The translations under genes and the position numbers were made by a program. The notes below the pieces were generated by a model. That model saw nothing but the letters and a program-made list of their open reading frames with translations. It ran no database searches and was not told the DNA's origin. A DNA stretch of 64,000 bases from the NCBI RefSeq assembly GCF_017312365.1, contig NZ_BLJI01000001.1:124001-188000 (forward strand), written 5' to 3'. Below, in pieces: positions 10,209 to 19,768 of this stretch (positions are counted from its first letter, which is position 1; each line of letters begins with the position of its first letter). The stretch is from Chroococcus sp. FPU101 (lineage in GTDB: Bacteria > Cyanobacteriota > Cyanobacteriia > Cyanobacteriales > Microcystaceae).

Positions 10209-13200
10209 ATGAACAAACCCAACAATATAGAAGATATCTATCCTCTCTCACCCATGCAACAGGGAATTCTGTTTCATGTTCTTTTTACTCCTGATGCAGG
10301 GGTTTATCTACCTCAGATTTGTTTAACTCTTGAAGGTTCTCTAGATCATCTTCAGTTTAGACAAGCATGGGACAAAGTATTAGTTAGACATCCCGTTTTA
10401 CGAACGGCTTTTAATTGGGAAAAACGCGATAAACCCTTTCAAATCGTCTATCAGCAAGCTACATTACCTTGGGTTGAACAAGATTGGCGTAATTATTCAC
10501 CCGATGAGCAACAACAATTATTACAAAACTTTTTAGAAAAAGACCGTCAACAAAGCTTTGACTTAAAAAAGCCACCATTAATCAGACTAAACCTGATTCA
10601 ACTTACTGAAAAAAAATATTATTTAATCTGGACACAACACCATATTATTTTAGATGGTTGGTCATCAGGATTAGTGATTAAAGACCTTTTCGCTCTTTAT
10701 CAAAATCAAGATTTATCTCATAACCGACCCTATAGCGAGTATATCGCATGGCTCAATCAACAAAACCAATCATCGGCTCAAGAATTTTGGCAAAATAAAC
10801 TAAAAGGTTTTACGGCCCCCATAGATTTAAGGATTGATCGTCCTTCAAATACAATAGGATTAGATGAGCAAGAAATCTCTTTACCTCTAACCCCCCTTCA
10901 ATCTTTCGCTCAACAACATCAAATCACCATAAATACTCTTATTCAAGGGACTTTTGCAATTCTACTGAGTCATTATAGTGGTGAAGAGGATATCGTTTTT
11001 GGGGCTACTTCTGCGGGTCGTCCACCTACTTTAATCGGAGTTGAATCGATGGTAGGGCTGTTTATTAATACCTTACCAGTACGTGTCCAAGTCTTCCCTC
11101 AAGCTTTATTAATTCCTTGGTTAAAAAATCTACAAACTCAACAAGCCGAAACTTTACAGTATGAGTATAGCTCATTACTAGATATCCAACAATGGAGCGA
11201 TTTAAGTGCGAGTTTATCTCTATTTGACAGTATTTTAGTCTTTGAAAATTATCCTATAGATACTGCTTTAACTCAACAAAACCAATTAAGTATTAGTAAA
11301 GTAAATGCTGTTGAATGGACAAGCTTTCCTCTAACAGTTTTAGTTAGCTTAGGTGCCGAACTAACGATTAAAATAAAATATCAATGCACACGCTTTTCAT
11401 CAGATACCATCACCCGAATGTTGGGTCATTTTCAAACATTGTTAGAAGAAATTATAGCCAATTCTGAGCAACGTTTAGGTGAAATCTCAATCCTGACCCC
11501 AAGCGAACAAAAATCACTAAAAGAATGGAATAATACTCAAACAGAGTATCCGAAAAATCAATGTTTACATGAACGTTTTGAAAGACAAGTAGAAAAAACA
11601 CCCGAAGCAATAGCAGTAATTTTTGAAAAGCAACAATTAACTTATTTAGAGATAAATAATAAAGCCAATCAACTCGCCCATTACCTACAAACTTTGGGAG
11701 TTAAACCAGGTGTTTTAGTCGGAATTTGTCTAGAACGTTCTCTAGAAATGGTCATCGGGATTCTCGGAATCATAAAAATAGGTGGTGCATATGTACCAAT
11801 TGATCCGACTTATCCCATCGACAGACAATCTTTAATGTTAACCGATGCTCAAGTATCTATCTTACTCACTCATTCGGGAATAGTAGAAACGCAAAATTTC
11901 GCATCTGTAACTGAGAAGATAATTTGTTTAGATCGAGATTGGACGATAATTGCTCAATATTCCCATCTAAACCCAGTGAGTAAAGTAACGACTGAACATG
12001 AGGTTTATGTCATTTATACTTCTGGTTCAACAGGAAAACCAAAAGGAGTCATCAACACCCACCAAGGACTAATTAATCGTTTAGTTTGGATGCAGGAAAC
12101 CTATCAGTTAACTGTAAGTGACAAAGTTCTCCAAAAAACATCGATTAGCTTTGATGTATCAGTCTGGGAAATTTTCTGGCCATTATTTGAAGGTTCTTGT
12201 CTCATTTTAGCCAAACCCGACGGGCAAAAAGATAGTGCTTATTTAATTGAGTTAATCATTCAGCAAAAAATTACTACCCTGCATTTTGTCCCTTCGATGT
12301 TAAAAGTTTTTCTCGATGAACCCAGAATCAAAGATTGTCACTCGCTTAAACGGGTAATTTGTAGTGGAGAAGCTTTACCTCTTGAACTTCAAAATCGTTT
12401 CTTTTCTTGTCTTGATGCAGAACTACACAACCTTTACGGGCCAACAGAAGCAGCAATTGATGTCACTTATTGGTCATGTCAACCCACATCTTTATTGGTT
12501 CCAATTGGTAGAGCGATCGCCAATACTCAAATTTATATTCTTGACAAAAACGCCAACTTAGTATCCATTGGGGTAGCTGGAGAAATTCACATTGGAGGAG
12601 ATGGACTAGCAAGAGGATATTATAATCGTCCAGACTTAACAGCAGAAAAATTTATTCCAAATCCCTTTGAATCAGGAAAACGATTATATAAAACAGGTGA
12701 TCTAGCGAGATATTTATCGGATGGGACAATCGAATATTTAGGACGGATCGATCACCAAGTTAAAATTAGAGGTTTCCGTATTGAATTAGGAGAAATTGAA
12801 GCGGTACTATCTCAACATTCGACTGTCAAAGAAGCGATCGTTATCACCCAAGGAGAAGCAGAAAATCAATATTTAGTAGCCTACCTTATTTCTGATCTTG
12901 AAACAATTTCGTTTAATGATTTACGTCATTTCCTTCAACAAAAGTTACCTCATTATATGATTCCTGCCGATTTTGTTGTGCTGAAACAATTTCCATTATC
13001 TCTTAACGGTAAGCTTGAGCGTAAAGCTTTACCAACAGTCAATCACTTTAATAATAACTATGTTGCGCCTCGAAAGCCTACAGAAGAAAAAATAACGACG
13101 ATTTGGATAGAAGTCTTAAAAATACAGAAAATTGGCATCTATGATAACTTTTTTGAAATTGGTGGAAATTCTTTATTAGCAATTCGGATTAATAGTCGTC

Positions 13201-13352
13201 TATGTCAGGCTTTTGATCTCCAATTACCATTACGAACTTTATTTGAAAAAAACACTATTGCTAGTTTAGCCGAACGAATCGAAGTGATGCAAACAACCCT
13301 CAATCAACTTTCGCAATCTCCCCCTCAAAAAGAAAATGTTTGGGTGATCTGA
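10209..13352 (+). CDS. Nonribosomal peptide synthetase module C-A-PCP, predicted serine-activating
   Basis: A 1047-residue single module. The condensation domain begins IYPLSPMQQGILFH, the form typical of DCL domains that accept a D-residue donor, with an intact HHIILDGW at 144. This fits the epimerization domain that ends the preceding synthetase. The adenylation domain has TSGSTG near 603 and LYGPTE near 742. Aligned by eye to GrsA its code reads D-V-W-H-I-S-L-I-D, close to the serine code. The carrier site IGGNS lies near 983. The protein stops about 60 residues later with no thioesterase, reductase or terminal condensation domain, so either release happens elsewhere or the pathway is incomplete. 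A small perfect hairpin (TATCTTT/AAAGATA, 13364-13379) follows the stop without a T run. Confidence 0.92.
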   Translation: MNKPNNIEDIYPLSPMQQGILFHVLFTPDAGVYLPQICLTLEGSLDHLQFRQAWDKVLVRHPVLRTAFNWEKRDKPFQIVYQQATLPWVEQDWRNYSPDEQQQLLQNFLEKDRQQSFDLKKPPLIRLNLIQLTEKKYYLIWTQHHIILDGWSSGLVIKDLFALYQNQDLSHNRPYSEYIAWLNQQNQSSAQEFWQNKLKGFTAPIDLRIDRPSNTIGLDEQEISLPLTPLQSFAQQHQITINTLIQGTFAILLSHYSGEEDIVFGATSAGRPPTLIGVESMVGLFINTLPVRVQVFPQALLIPWLKNLQTQQAETLQYEYSSLLDIQQWSDLSASLSLFDSILVFENYPIDTALTQQNQLSISKVNAVEWTSFPLTVLVSLGAELTIKIKYQCTRFSSDTITRMLGHFQTLLEEIIANSEQRLGEISILTPSEQKSLKEWNNTQTEYPKNQCLHERFERQVEKTPEAIAVIFEKQQLTYLEINNKANQLAHYLQTLGVKPGVLVGICLERSLEMVIGILGIIKIGGAYVPIDPTYPIDRQSLMLTDAQVSILLTHSGIVETQNFASVTEKIICLDRDWTIIAQYSHLNPVSKVTTEHEVYVIYTSGSTGKPKGVINTHQGLINRLVWMQETYQLTVSDKVLQKTSISFDVSVWEIFWPLFEGSCLILAKPDGQKDSAYLIELIIQQKITTLHFVPSMLKVFLDEPRIKDCHSLKRVICSGEALPLELQNRFFSCLDAELHNLYGPTEAAIDVTYWSCQPTSLLVPIGRAIANTQIYILDKNANLVSIGVAGEIHIGGDGLARGYYNRPDLTAEKFIPNPFESGKRLYKTGDLARYLSDGTIEYLGRIDHQVKIRGFRIELGEIEAVLSQHSTVKEAIVITQGEAENQYLVAYLISDLETISFNDLRHFLQQKLPHYMIPADFVVLKQFPLSLNGKLERKALPTVNHFNNNYVAPRKPTEEKITTIWIEVLKIQKIGIYDNFFEIGGNSLLAIRINSRLCQAFDLQLPLRTLFEKNTIASLAERIEVMQTTLNQLSQSPPQKENVWVI

Positions 13353-13448
13353 AAAAGAAACGTTATCTTTGTAAAGATATGGCGCGTCTCTAATATCTAT
13401 CTCCCTCACTATTCATGAAAATTGTCGAATTGAAGCCTAAATAGTAGT

Positions 13449-13829
13449 TCAATCTTGAATATATTCTTCACCACTGATTAGAGCATCTTGAGCGCGAACA
13501 AATTCTCGTCCCAGATAAGCTGCATGGTCGAGAAAACTGATAGGACAAGGTTTCATTTCCTCAAAAATTTTCACACAAAGTTCTTTGGCGGTTCTCCCAG
13601 TATAAATAATTTGGGCGGTGCGTTCGACTTTTCCTTTAGCGGGGATGACTTTTCCCGTCTCTGGATCAACCGCTAATCCTTTTTCATTAATAATATTGGT
13701 AAAATGCTTGGCACAAATTAAACCCGCGTCTCGATCTAGATAAATAATAAAGTAGCCTGCTGGATCAAGCGCAATATACCGCTTAGATAGCTCATCGTCT
13801 ATCGTTTTAATTGTGTCTGCAATGCTCAT
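13449..13829 (-). CDS. DUF4346 family protein
   Basis: A 126-residue soluble protein that I recognise as the cyanobacterial DUF4346 family by LDPAGYFIIYLDRDAG and ICAKHF in its first half. The family has no established function; some members are joined to dihydropteroate-synthase-like domains. No signal peptide or membrane segment is visible. The C-terminal end (PCPISFLDHAAYLGREF) is well conserved in my recollection of the family. It stands alone, reading toward the NRPS gene, with no clear operon partner; the nitroreductase gene on the same strand ends 131 bp upstream of its start. Confidence 0.75.
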   Translation of the reverse strand: MSIADTIKTIDDELSKRYIALDPAGYFIIYLDRDAGLICAKHFTNIINEKGLAVDPETGKVIPAKGKVERTAQIIYTGRTAKELCVKIFEEMKPCPISFLDHAAYLGREFVRAQDALISGEEYIQD

Positions 13830-13903
13830 AAAGTTTTTGGAAAAAATAGCACAATTTTGTATTATAACGCTTCAGCTAAAGAACTTACTTTACCTCCCCC
13901 TAA

Positions 13904-13925
13904 TCCCCTCCTGTGAGGAAGGGGA
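13904..13925. repeat. Palindromic interspersed repeat
   Basis: TCCCCTCCTGTGAGGAAGGGGA forms a CCCC-T-CCT/AGG-AA-GGGG stem with a three-base loop, next to TACCTCCCCCTAA. It resembles the dispersed CCCCTAA-type hairpins common in cyanobacterial intergenic regions. It lies just downstream of the nitroreductase gene and may also act as its transcription end, but no T run follows on that strand. Confidence 0.55.
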
Positions 13926-13960
13926 ACTATAAGGAATTAGTTTATGGGAATTATTACGAT

Positions 13961-14608
13961 TTAATCAATATATTGAATTACATCTTCTAACTTATAACGA
14001 ACTTTGGGTCTGTTGGCGGGTGTAGATTTATCATCTTCGGCACGATAACCCGCAGGACAAGCAACAACGGTGGCATAATCAGTCAATCCGAGGATTTCAT
14101 CGTATTTAGCAGGGTTAAGCCCTTCCATGGGACAAGTATCAATGTTTAGCATCGCCGCACAGGTCATAAACTGTCCTAGTGCAATATAAAGCTGTCTTGC
14201 TGACCATTCATCCATATTAAGGGGATAAGGTGGCTTAACTAAGAAATTTTTAACAACATTACCAAATCCCTGTAAAGCTTCAACGGGTGTGCCTTGAACC
14301 TGGGACATCCGTTCTAAATAGCGATCGACTTCTACTGCATCAATATTTTTTTTAATGGCAAAAACGACTAAATGAGAAGCGTCTACTACTTGAGTTTGTT
14401 TCCAGGAATGTTCTAATAATTTTTGGCGAACATCGGGGTTACGCACTTCGATAAATTTCCAGGGTTGTAAGCCAAATGAAGACGGTGCAAGGACTAAACT
14501 CTGTTCTAAAACTTTCCAAAGATCATCAGGAATCTTTTTCGTCGGATCAAACTTTTTTGTCGCATAACGCCATTGAAGCTGTTTAAGGACGTGTTCGGAC
14601 ATTTCCAT
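13961..14608 (-). CDS. NAD(P)H-dependent nitroreductase family protein (NfsB/DrgA-like)
   Basis: A 215-residue FMN-dependent oxidoreductase of the nitroreductase fold. The N terminus (RYATKKFDPTKKI), APSSFGLQPWKFIEV at about 41-55, and the C-terminal LGLTDYATVVACPAGYRA stretch are characteristic. The family reduces nitroaromatics, quinones or dihydropteridines using NAD(P)H. The length matches bacterial NfsB and the cyanobacterial DrgA protein, and DrgA is the closest named relative I can suggest. Start is ATG 14608, with a second in-frame ATG two codons later. No operon partner is apparent. Confidence 0.8.
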   Translation of the reverse strand: MEMSEHVLKQLQWRYATKKFDPTKKIPDDLWKVLEQSLVLAPSSFGLQPWKFIEVRNPDVRQKLLEHSWKQTQVVDASHLVVFAIKKNIDAVEVDRYLERMSQVQGTPVEALQGFGNVVKNFLVKPPYPLNMDEWSARQLYIALGQFMTCAAMLNIDTCPMEGLNPAKYDEILGLTDYATVVACPAGYRAEDDKSTPANRPKVRYKLEDVIQYID

Positions 14609-15009
14609 AATGTTATTTCGTTGTTATAGGTTAGTTGTTGAGGGTTAATAGTCCCCATGTTATTTTAAAAGCTTTTGAGACTCAACTTATGTTCAATCTA
14701 ATTTTTTCCGTTAAGTATTGCCTGCAAGCTGCTAGATTTTGCAAAAGTTATATAAACTGCCACAAATCTTTATTTTTTGTTTAGAATTTATCTTTAAAAA
14801 TAAGTTTATGCTTTAAAAGCTGTTTTTCTCAATTTTTGGCTCAACATCGACTTAAATCTATCTCAGTTCTATTTTGGGCGGATATTTCAGATTTAATTCA
14901 ATTAAATGAAAAAAAATAAACTTTAGATCTACTAAAGGCTCTTTTTAAAGAAAAAAACTGACAATCAATCACCGCAAATTATTATTCAACCCTCAATCTA
15001 TTTTCTAAC
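14609..15009. other. Intergenic region between divergent genes
   Basis: About 400 bp, very AT-rich, between the nitroreductase and the surface protein gene, which diverge. It should hold both promoters. I see no convincing -35/-10 pair, no long ORF and no RNA gene. A clean Shine-Dalgarno ahead of the ATG at 15010 is also lacking. Confidence 0.5.
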
Positions 15010-17265
15010 ATGACTCAATTTACTCTAGTTGTTAATACGACAGCCGATCAAAATGATGGTAGTGCAAGCAATAGTTTATCGCTACGAGACGCGATTATGA
15101 TCGCAAATAGTGATCCCATTGCTAATGATTATGAAATTGTGTTAACCAGTGGAGCAACCTATCAACTAACAGCGATTAATTTAACAACTGATAGTGATCG
15201 AGGTGGCGATTTAGATATTTATGCAAAAGGAGAGGTCACAATTACAACAGATGGGAATCAAGCAGCAACCATTGACGCATCAAGATTAGCAACACGCGAT
15301 CGAGTAATTGAAGTAGGAATACGCGAAGATTCTGTCACCCTAGCTACAGGTAATTTAAAACTGGACAATATAGTAATCACTGGAGGTTCTGATAACAGTG
15401 CTTTTAAAGGAGGAGGAGGTATTTATATTGGTTCGCGCAGTTCAGTATTATTAAATTCTGTAGTTGTTACAGAGAATTTTAGTAGTGATAGCGGGGGAGG
15501 ACTTGCTAATGTAGGCACTCTACTTTTACTGGCTAGTGTAGTTAAAAATAACAGAGTAAGTGGTGGTAGTTTTGGTATTGGAGGTGGTATTAATAACATT
15601 GGAACTCTGACTATACTTGACTCAACGATTGAGAATAATCAGTCTAACAACGGTGGTGGAGGAATCGGTAATTTTGAAGTTGCCACAATTATAAATAGCA
15701 CTATTCATAACAACAGTAGCCGTGATGGTGGGGGAATTTATAACAATGGCGGTACTCTAGGTTTAACTAACGTTACAGTGAGCAGCAATACATCCACATT
15801 TGATTATGGAGGAGGTTTAAATAATAATAATGGTTCGATCGCTACTCTTACTAACAGTACAATTACCAATAATACAGCTACTTCTCAATTCTCTTCTAAT
15901 GAAACAAGTGGAGGAGGAATCGGTAACTTTAATGCAACACTAAATCTGCGAAATACAATTGTTGCAGGGAATACAGCGGAGCTAGGTGCTGATATTCGTA
16001 GTTGGTTTGGTAGTCATATTGTTAATGATGATGGCAGTAATCTCATTGATCAACTTCTTTTTGGCGACGACACAGCCATTGACAACAATATCGATCCTAA
16101 ACTTGGCCCATTACAGAATAACGGGGGATTAACTCTCACCCATGCCCTTTTAGAGGGTAGTCCAGCTATTAATGCAGGTAATAATGCTAATATCGCGGCT
16201 GATAGTTTAGATAGTGATAACGATGGTGATACAACCGAATTAATTCTATACGATCAGCGTGGTAGTGGTTATCCTCGAATTTATGGAAATGCTGTTGATA
16301 TTGGTGCTGTTGAATTCCAACCCCCACCACCCTCGATTAGTCTTAGTAACGTCGCTACAACAACCGATGATTTAGCCAATTCTAACGCCGTTTTTACAGT
16401 AACTTTAAGTTATGCAAGTGGTTCTCCAATTACTGTACAGTATACAACTCAAGATGGTTCAGCGATCGCAGGAAGTGATTATATCCCTACTTCAGGAACT
16501 TTAACTTTTAGTCCAGGTCAAACCGCTTTAGCTCTAGCTGTTCCCATTATTACTGACACTGTTTTTGAAGGTGATGAACTTTTTTTCGTAACGCTTTCTA
16601 ACCCTAGTAATGCAGCAATCTCTAATTTTATTGGGACTGGTATTATTACAAATATTGATCCTGCTGAATATGCTGCCTCCAATCCCGATTTAATCGCTGC
16701 TTTTGGTTACAATTTGGATGCTTTGCGTAATCATTATTATAGTAACGGGATTAATGAAGGAAGAAGTACAAACAGTTTTGATGAATACCGTTATATTGCC
16801 TCTAATACTGATTTAATTCCTGTTTTCGGTTTAAATACGGCTGCTGCGATTCAACACTATCTTACAAATGGCTATACTGAAGGACGTTCTACTACATCTT
16901 TTGATCCTGCGCGTTATTTGGATTCCTATGATGATTTATTAAGTGTGTATGGAACGAATACTGTAGGAGCAACGCAACATTATATTACGAATGGTTATAC
17001 TGAAGGACGCAATCCAAATTTATTCAATAGCGATCGCTATATTGCCTCACACGGCGATCTGATTCAAGCATTCCATTACAATTTAGAAGCAGGTTCTAAC
17101 CATTATCTATATTCGGGTAGAAACGAAGGAAGACAAGTAACATTTGATCCCTATTCTTATCTGTCTTTTAACTCTGATGTTGCAAGTGCCTACAATAATG
17201 ATCCGATTTTAGCTACAAAGCATTATATTGAATCTGGTTACGGTGAGGGTCGTCGCGTGGCTTAA
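15010..17265 (+). CDS. Large secreted/surface protein: beta-helix repeats, Calx-beta domain and five C-terminal HY/EGR repeats
   Basis: 751 residues. Residues 1-100 resemble the CSLREA-type start of extracellular beta-helix proteins (NSLSLRDAIMIANSDP). Residues about 130-390 are glycine/asparagine-rich strands of the form GGGI-N-G-LT-NSTI-NN, typical of a right-handed parallel beta helix. A Calx-beta domain follows at about 443-548 (GSAIAGSDYIPTSGTLTF). From about 551 to the end there are five repeats of roughly 41 residues with pattern Y-ASxxDLI...A...HY...G..EGR. No classical signal peptide is present, so type I secretion is the likely route. The protein at 43692-46535 ends in the same repeats and shares nothing else obvious. 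A surface or adhesion role is inferred. Confidence 0.8.
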   Translation: MTQFTLVVNTTADQNDGSASNSLSLRDAIMIANSDPIANDYEIVLTSGATYQLTAINLTTDSDRGGDLDIYAKGEVTITTDGNQAATIDASRLATRDRVIEVGIREDSVTLATGNLKLDNIVITGGSDNSAFKGGGGIYIGSRSSVLLNSVVVTENFSSDSGGGLANVGTLLLLASVVKNNRVSGGSFGIGGGINNIGTLTILDSTIENNQSNNGGGGIGNFEVATIINSTIHNNSSRDGGGIYNNGGTLGLTNVTVSSNTSTFDYGGGLNNNNGSIATLTNSTITNNTATSQFSSNETSGGGIGNFNATLNLRNTIVAGNTAELGADIRSWFGSHIVNDDGSNLIDQLLFGDDTAIDNNIDPKLGPLQNNGGLTLTHALLEGSPAINAGNNANIAADSLDSDNDGDTTELILYDQRGSGYPRIYGNAVDIGAVEFQPPPPSISLSNVATTTDDLANSNAVFTVTLSYASGSPITVQYTTQDGSAIAGSDYIPTSGTLTFSPGQTALALAVPIITDTVFEGDELFFVTLSNPSNAAISNFIGTGIITNIDPAEYAASNPDLIAAFGYNLDALRNHYYSNGINEGRSTNSFDEYRYIASNTDLIPVFGLNTAAAIQHYLTNGYTEGRSTTSFDPARYLDSYDDLLSVYGTNTVGATQHYITNGYTEGRNPNLFNSDRYIASHGDLIQAFHYNLEAGSNHYLYSGRNEGRQVTFDPYSYLSFNSDVASAYNNDPILATKHYIESGYGEGRRVA

Positions 17266-17301
17266 TACCAAATCCACCATAAATCACATCCTTAAACTTA
17301 T

Positions 17302-17336
17302 GTAGGGATTTGGAGACTCAATCCCCTACTGTTTTT
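17302..17336 (+). terminator. Probable terminator of the surface protein gene
   Basis: GTAGGGATT and AATCCCCTAC pair with one bulge around a short loop, followed by TGTTTTT, 36 bp past the stop codon. The arms resemble a TGTAGGGGTTTGG palindromic repeat also found near 39584, so a dispersed repeat may have been used as a terminator. Confidence 0.6.
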
Positions 17337-17365
17337 AACAGGGTATAATTTAAGCACCGACAGAC

Positions 17366-17397
17366 AAAAAACAGGAGCAATGATTAAATTACTCCTG
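17366..17397 (-). terminator. Rho-independent terminator of the rbc operon
   Basis: Read on the - strand, CAGGAG-T-AAT and ATT-G-CTCCTG form a stem, followed directly by six T (complement of 17366-17371). It lies 26 bp beyond the rbcS stop codon. Confidence 0.85.
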
Positions 17398-17422
17398 CAA
17401 AAGTTTAGTTTAGGCTAAAACT

Positions 17423-17764
17423 TTAGTAACGGCTGTTGTTCGCATTGGGTTTGTGAACAATAAAGCTCATGGTTTGACATTGTTTGATGTTGTCGAAACC
17501 AATCACGCGAATGTAAGAATCACCATATTCGTTACGGCACTCACGAACTTCATTTAAAACATCTTGAGGGCTGTTAGCTCTGAATAGGGGGAGTTTCCAA
17601 AGTGTCCAGTGGTGATCACTAGGACGAGGATCTTTTTCAAATTCAACCGCAGGAATATAACCTTGCTCTAACATATATTGGATTTGTTTAGCAATTTGCT
17701 GATCCGTTAGAGGAGGTAAGTAGGATAGAGTTTCGTAACGCTTTTCTTTATTTAATGTTTTCAT
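17423..17764 (-). CDS. rbcS: Ribulose bisphosphate carboxylase small subunit
   Basis: A 113-residue form IB RuBisCO small subunit. Family hallmarks are [15 protein letters not shown] near the start, GYIPAVEFE at about 35-43, WTLWKLPLF in the middle and [14 protein letters not shown] near the C terminus. Eight copies cap the L8 core in the carboxysome. It is the last gene of rbcL-rbcX-rbcS, 35 bp after rbcX, and is followed by a clear terminator. The length and sequence are normal and I see no lesion. The small-subunit-like domains of CcmM, encoded about 4 kb upstream, resemble this fold. Confidence 0.98.
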   Translation of the reverse strand: MKTLNKEKRYETLSYLPPLTDQQIAKQIQYMLEQGYIPAVEFEKDPRPSDHHWTLWKLPLFRANSPQDVLNEVRECRNEYGDSYIRVIGFDNIKQCQTMSFIVHKPNANNSRY

Positions 17765-17799
17765 GGTCTTGTGAATGTTCCTTTGGGATGAAAAACTAA

Positions 17800-18201
17800 T
17801 TAATCAGGTGGAGTTTCGGGTTCTTCAAGACGAGACTCAGGTTGCACTGAAGATGATTCGGTTTGCGTCTGGGTTAAACGTTCTAAAAGATGACGGCGAT
17901 GCTCGATGTTAGCTTGACTAATTCCAGTCTTGACCATTTCTGGCAGAAACTCTAGAACCTGTTCGGCTAAATGTTCTCTAACTGTCATGATTCGCAAAAC
18001 TAATTCTTTATTCTCTGACATTAACCCGTCTAAATATGCTTCTCCGTCTTGTATTTTGTTGGTAGAAGAATATTGACTTAGCCAAATGGCTTGAGTGGGG
18101 TTAGTTTCGGAGAGTTGTTCAATAATTGTGCGAACGGCTTGATAAGTCAAGTAACTTTGTAAGATTTTCGCTGTATCTTGGGCAACTTTTTTAGGATACA
18201 T
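17800..18201 (-). CDS. rbcX: RuBisCO assembly chaperone RbcX
   Basis: A 133-residue all-helical chaperone that clamps the C-terminal tail of newly folded RbcL and helps form the L8 core. The family is recognised by [16 protein letters not shown] at about 13-28, [10 protein letters not shown] near 33, and the second half [21 protein letters not shown]. The last 20 residues are an acidic, Gln/Ser/Glu-rich tail that is usually variable. It sits between rbcL and rbcS, the standard cyanobacterial order, with 132 bp to rbcL that contain two blocks of degenerate heptamer repeats, and 35 bp to rbcS. Confidence 0.97.
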   Translation of the reverse strand: MYPKKVAQDTAKILQSYLTYQAVRTIIEQLSETNPTQAIWLSQYSSTNKIQDGEAYLDGLMSENKELVLRIMTVREHLAEQVLEFLPEMVKTGISQANIEHRRHLLERLTQTQTESSSVQPESRLEEPETPPD

Positions 18202-18209
18202 TTTTCAGC

Positions 18210-18237
18210 TATCAGTTATCAGTAATCGGTTACCAGT
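18210..18237. repeat. Degenerate heptamer tandem repeat, rbcX side
   Basis: Four consecutive heptamers (TATCAGT, TATCAGT, AATCGGT, TACCAGT) lie just upstream of the rbcX start. They belong to the short tandemly repeated repetitive sequences common in cyanobacteria. Confidence 0.75.
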
Positions 18238-18290
18238 GTTTTTTAAACGATATTTTAATGAAGGACTATTTTAATTTCCTATCATGATGT

Positions 18291-18332
18291 TAACCGTTTA
18301 CTGCTAACTGTTCACTGATAACTGTTCACTGT
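18291..18332. repeat. Degenerate heptamer tandem repeat, rbcL side
   Basis: Six heptamers in register (TAACCGT, TTACTGC, TAACTGT, TCACTGA, TAACTGT, TCACTGT) end one base from the rbcL stop codon. The unit is related to the repeats near 18210, 20936 and 28709. Confidence 0.8.
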
Positions 18333-18333
18333 T

Positions 18334-19752
18334 CTAGAGGGTATCCATTGCCTCGAACTCGAACTTGATTTCTTTCCAGAGTTCACAAGCTGCGGCTAAT
18401 TCAGGTGACCAGCGACAAGCTTCACGAATAACGTCGTTACCTTCACGAGCTAAAGAACGTCCTTCGTTACGAGCTTGAACACAAGCTTCTAGAGCAACAC
18501 GGTTAGCAGTTGCACCAGGAGCATTACCCCAAGGGTGACCGAGGGTTCCACCACCGAACTGTAAGCAAGAATCATCGCCGAAGATTTCAACTAACGCGGG
18601 CATATGCCATACGTGAATACCACCTGATGCTACAGGGAACACACCGGGTAAAGACGCGTAATCTTGGGTAAAGAAGATACCACGTGCGCGATCTTCTTCA
18701 ACGTAATCTTCACGCATGAGGTCAACAAAACCCATCGTGATACCGCGTTCGCCTTCTAATTTACCGACAACGGTTCCAGAGTGTAAGTGGTCGCCACCCG
18801 ATAGTCTTAAGCACTTGGCTAAGACGCGGAAGTGAATCCCGTGATTTTTTTGACGATCGATTACAGCGTGCATCGCACGGTGAATGTGAAGCAGTAAACC
18901 ATTAGCGCGACAGAAATGGGCTAAAGTGGTATTCGCTGTAAAGCCACCTGTTAGGTAGTCGTGCATGATGATCGGGGTTTTGATTTCTTTGGCGAATTCA
19001 GCCCGTTCCATCATTTGTTCACAAGTCGGAGCAGTCACGTTGAGGTAGTGACCTTTCATCTCGTTGGTTTCAGCTTGGGATTTTTCGATCGCCTCTTGGA
19101 CAAAGAGGAAGCGATCGCGCCAACGCATGAAGGGTTGTGAGTTGATGTTTTCGTCGTCTTTGGTGAAGTCTAGACCACCGCGTAAACACTCATAAACGGC
19201 ACGACCATAGTTTTTAGCCGATAAACCGAGTTTGGGTTTAATGGTACAACCGAGTAAAGGACGACCATATTTATTTAATTTGTCACGCTCAACGGTGATA
19301 CCGTGAGGGGGGCCTTGGAAGGTTTTGATCAAAGCGACGGGGAAGCGAATATCTTCTAAACGTAGGGCGCGTAGAGCTTTAAACCCAAATACGTTACCGA
19401 CGATCGAGGTCAGAATGTTAGTAACTGAACCTTCTTCAAATAGATCTATAGGATAAGCAACAAAGCAGAAATACTGATTATCTTCGTTAGCAACGGGTTC
19501 GATGTTGTAGCAACGACCTTTGTAACGATCTAAGTCGGTTAGGTTGTCTGTCCAAACGGTTGTCCAAGTTCCTGTTGAAGATTCAGCCGCTACTGCTGCT
19601 CCTGCTTCTTCGGGAGGTACACCGGGTTGGGGTGTCACACGAAAACAGGCGAGAAGATCGGTATCTTTGGGGGTGTAGTCGGGGGTGTAATAAGTTAAGC
19701 GATAGTCTTTTACACCTGCGTCAAACCCTGTTTTTCCTTTAGCTTGCACCAT
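18334..19752 (-). CDS. rbcL: Ribulose bisphosphate carboxylase/oxygenase large subunit, form IB
   Basis: 472 residues, full length. The catalytic core is intact: [16 protein letters not shown] contains the carbamylated lysine and its Asp/Glu neighbours, TIKPKLGLS carries the substrate-binding lysine, and loop 6 is visible as [11 protein letters not shown]. It fixes CO2 onto ribulose bisphosphate inside the beta-carboxysome. The start is supported by GGAGGA (complement of 19763-19768) about 10 bases before ATG 19752. It is the first gene of rbcL-rbcX-rbcS. The carboxysome genes lie upstream on the same strand, about 540 bp away, so co-regulation with them is plausible but a separate promoter is likely. 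Confidence 0.99.
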   Translation of the reverse strand: MVQAKGKTGFDAGVKDYRLTYYTPDYTPKDTDLLACFRVTPQPGVPPEEAGAAVAAESSTGTWTTVWTDNLTDLDRYKGRCYNIEPVANEDNQYFCFVAYPIDLFEEGSVTNILTSIVGNVFGFKALRALRLEDIRFPVALIKTFQGPPHGITVERDKLNKYGRPLLGCTIKPKLGLSAKNYGRAVYECLRGGLDFTKDDENINSQPFMRWRDRFLFVQEAIEKSQAETNEMKGHYLNVTAPTCEQMMERAEFAKEIKTPIIMHDYLTGGFTANTTLAHFCRANGLLLHIHRAMHAVIDRQKNHGIHFRVLAKCLRLSGGDHLHSGTVVGKLEGERGITMGFVDLMREDYVEEDRARGIFFTQDYASLPGVFPVASGGIHVWHMPALVEIFGDDSCLQFGGGTLGHPWGNAPGATANRVALEACVQARNEGRSLAREGNDVIREACRWSPELAAACELWKEIKFEFEAMDTL

Positions 19753-19768
19753 CTGGCTTTATTCCTCC

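Noticed and set aside
12364-12561. Overlapping short ORF inside the third NRPS gene
   Set aside because: It is out of frame with strong NRPS coding sequence and has no family features.
15010-17265. RTX calcium-binding nonapeptide repeats in the surface protein
   Set aside because: The glycine-rich strands have no GGxGxDxUx pattern; beta-helix repeats describe them better.
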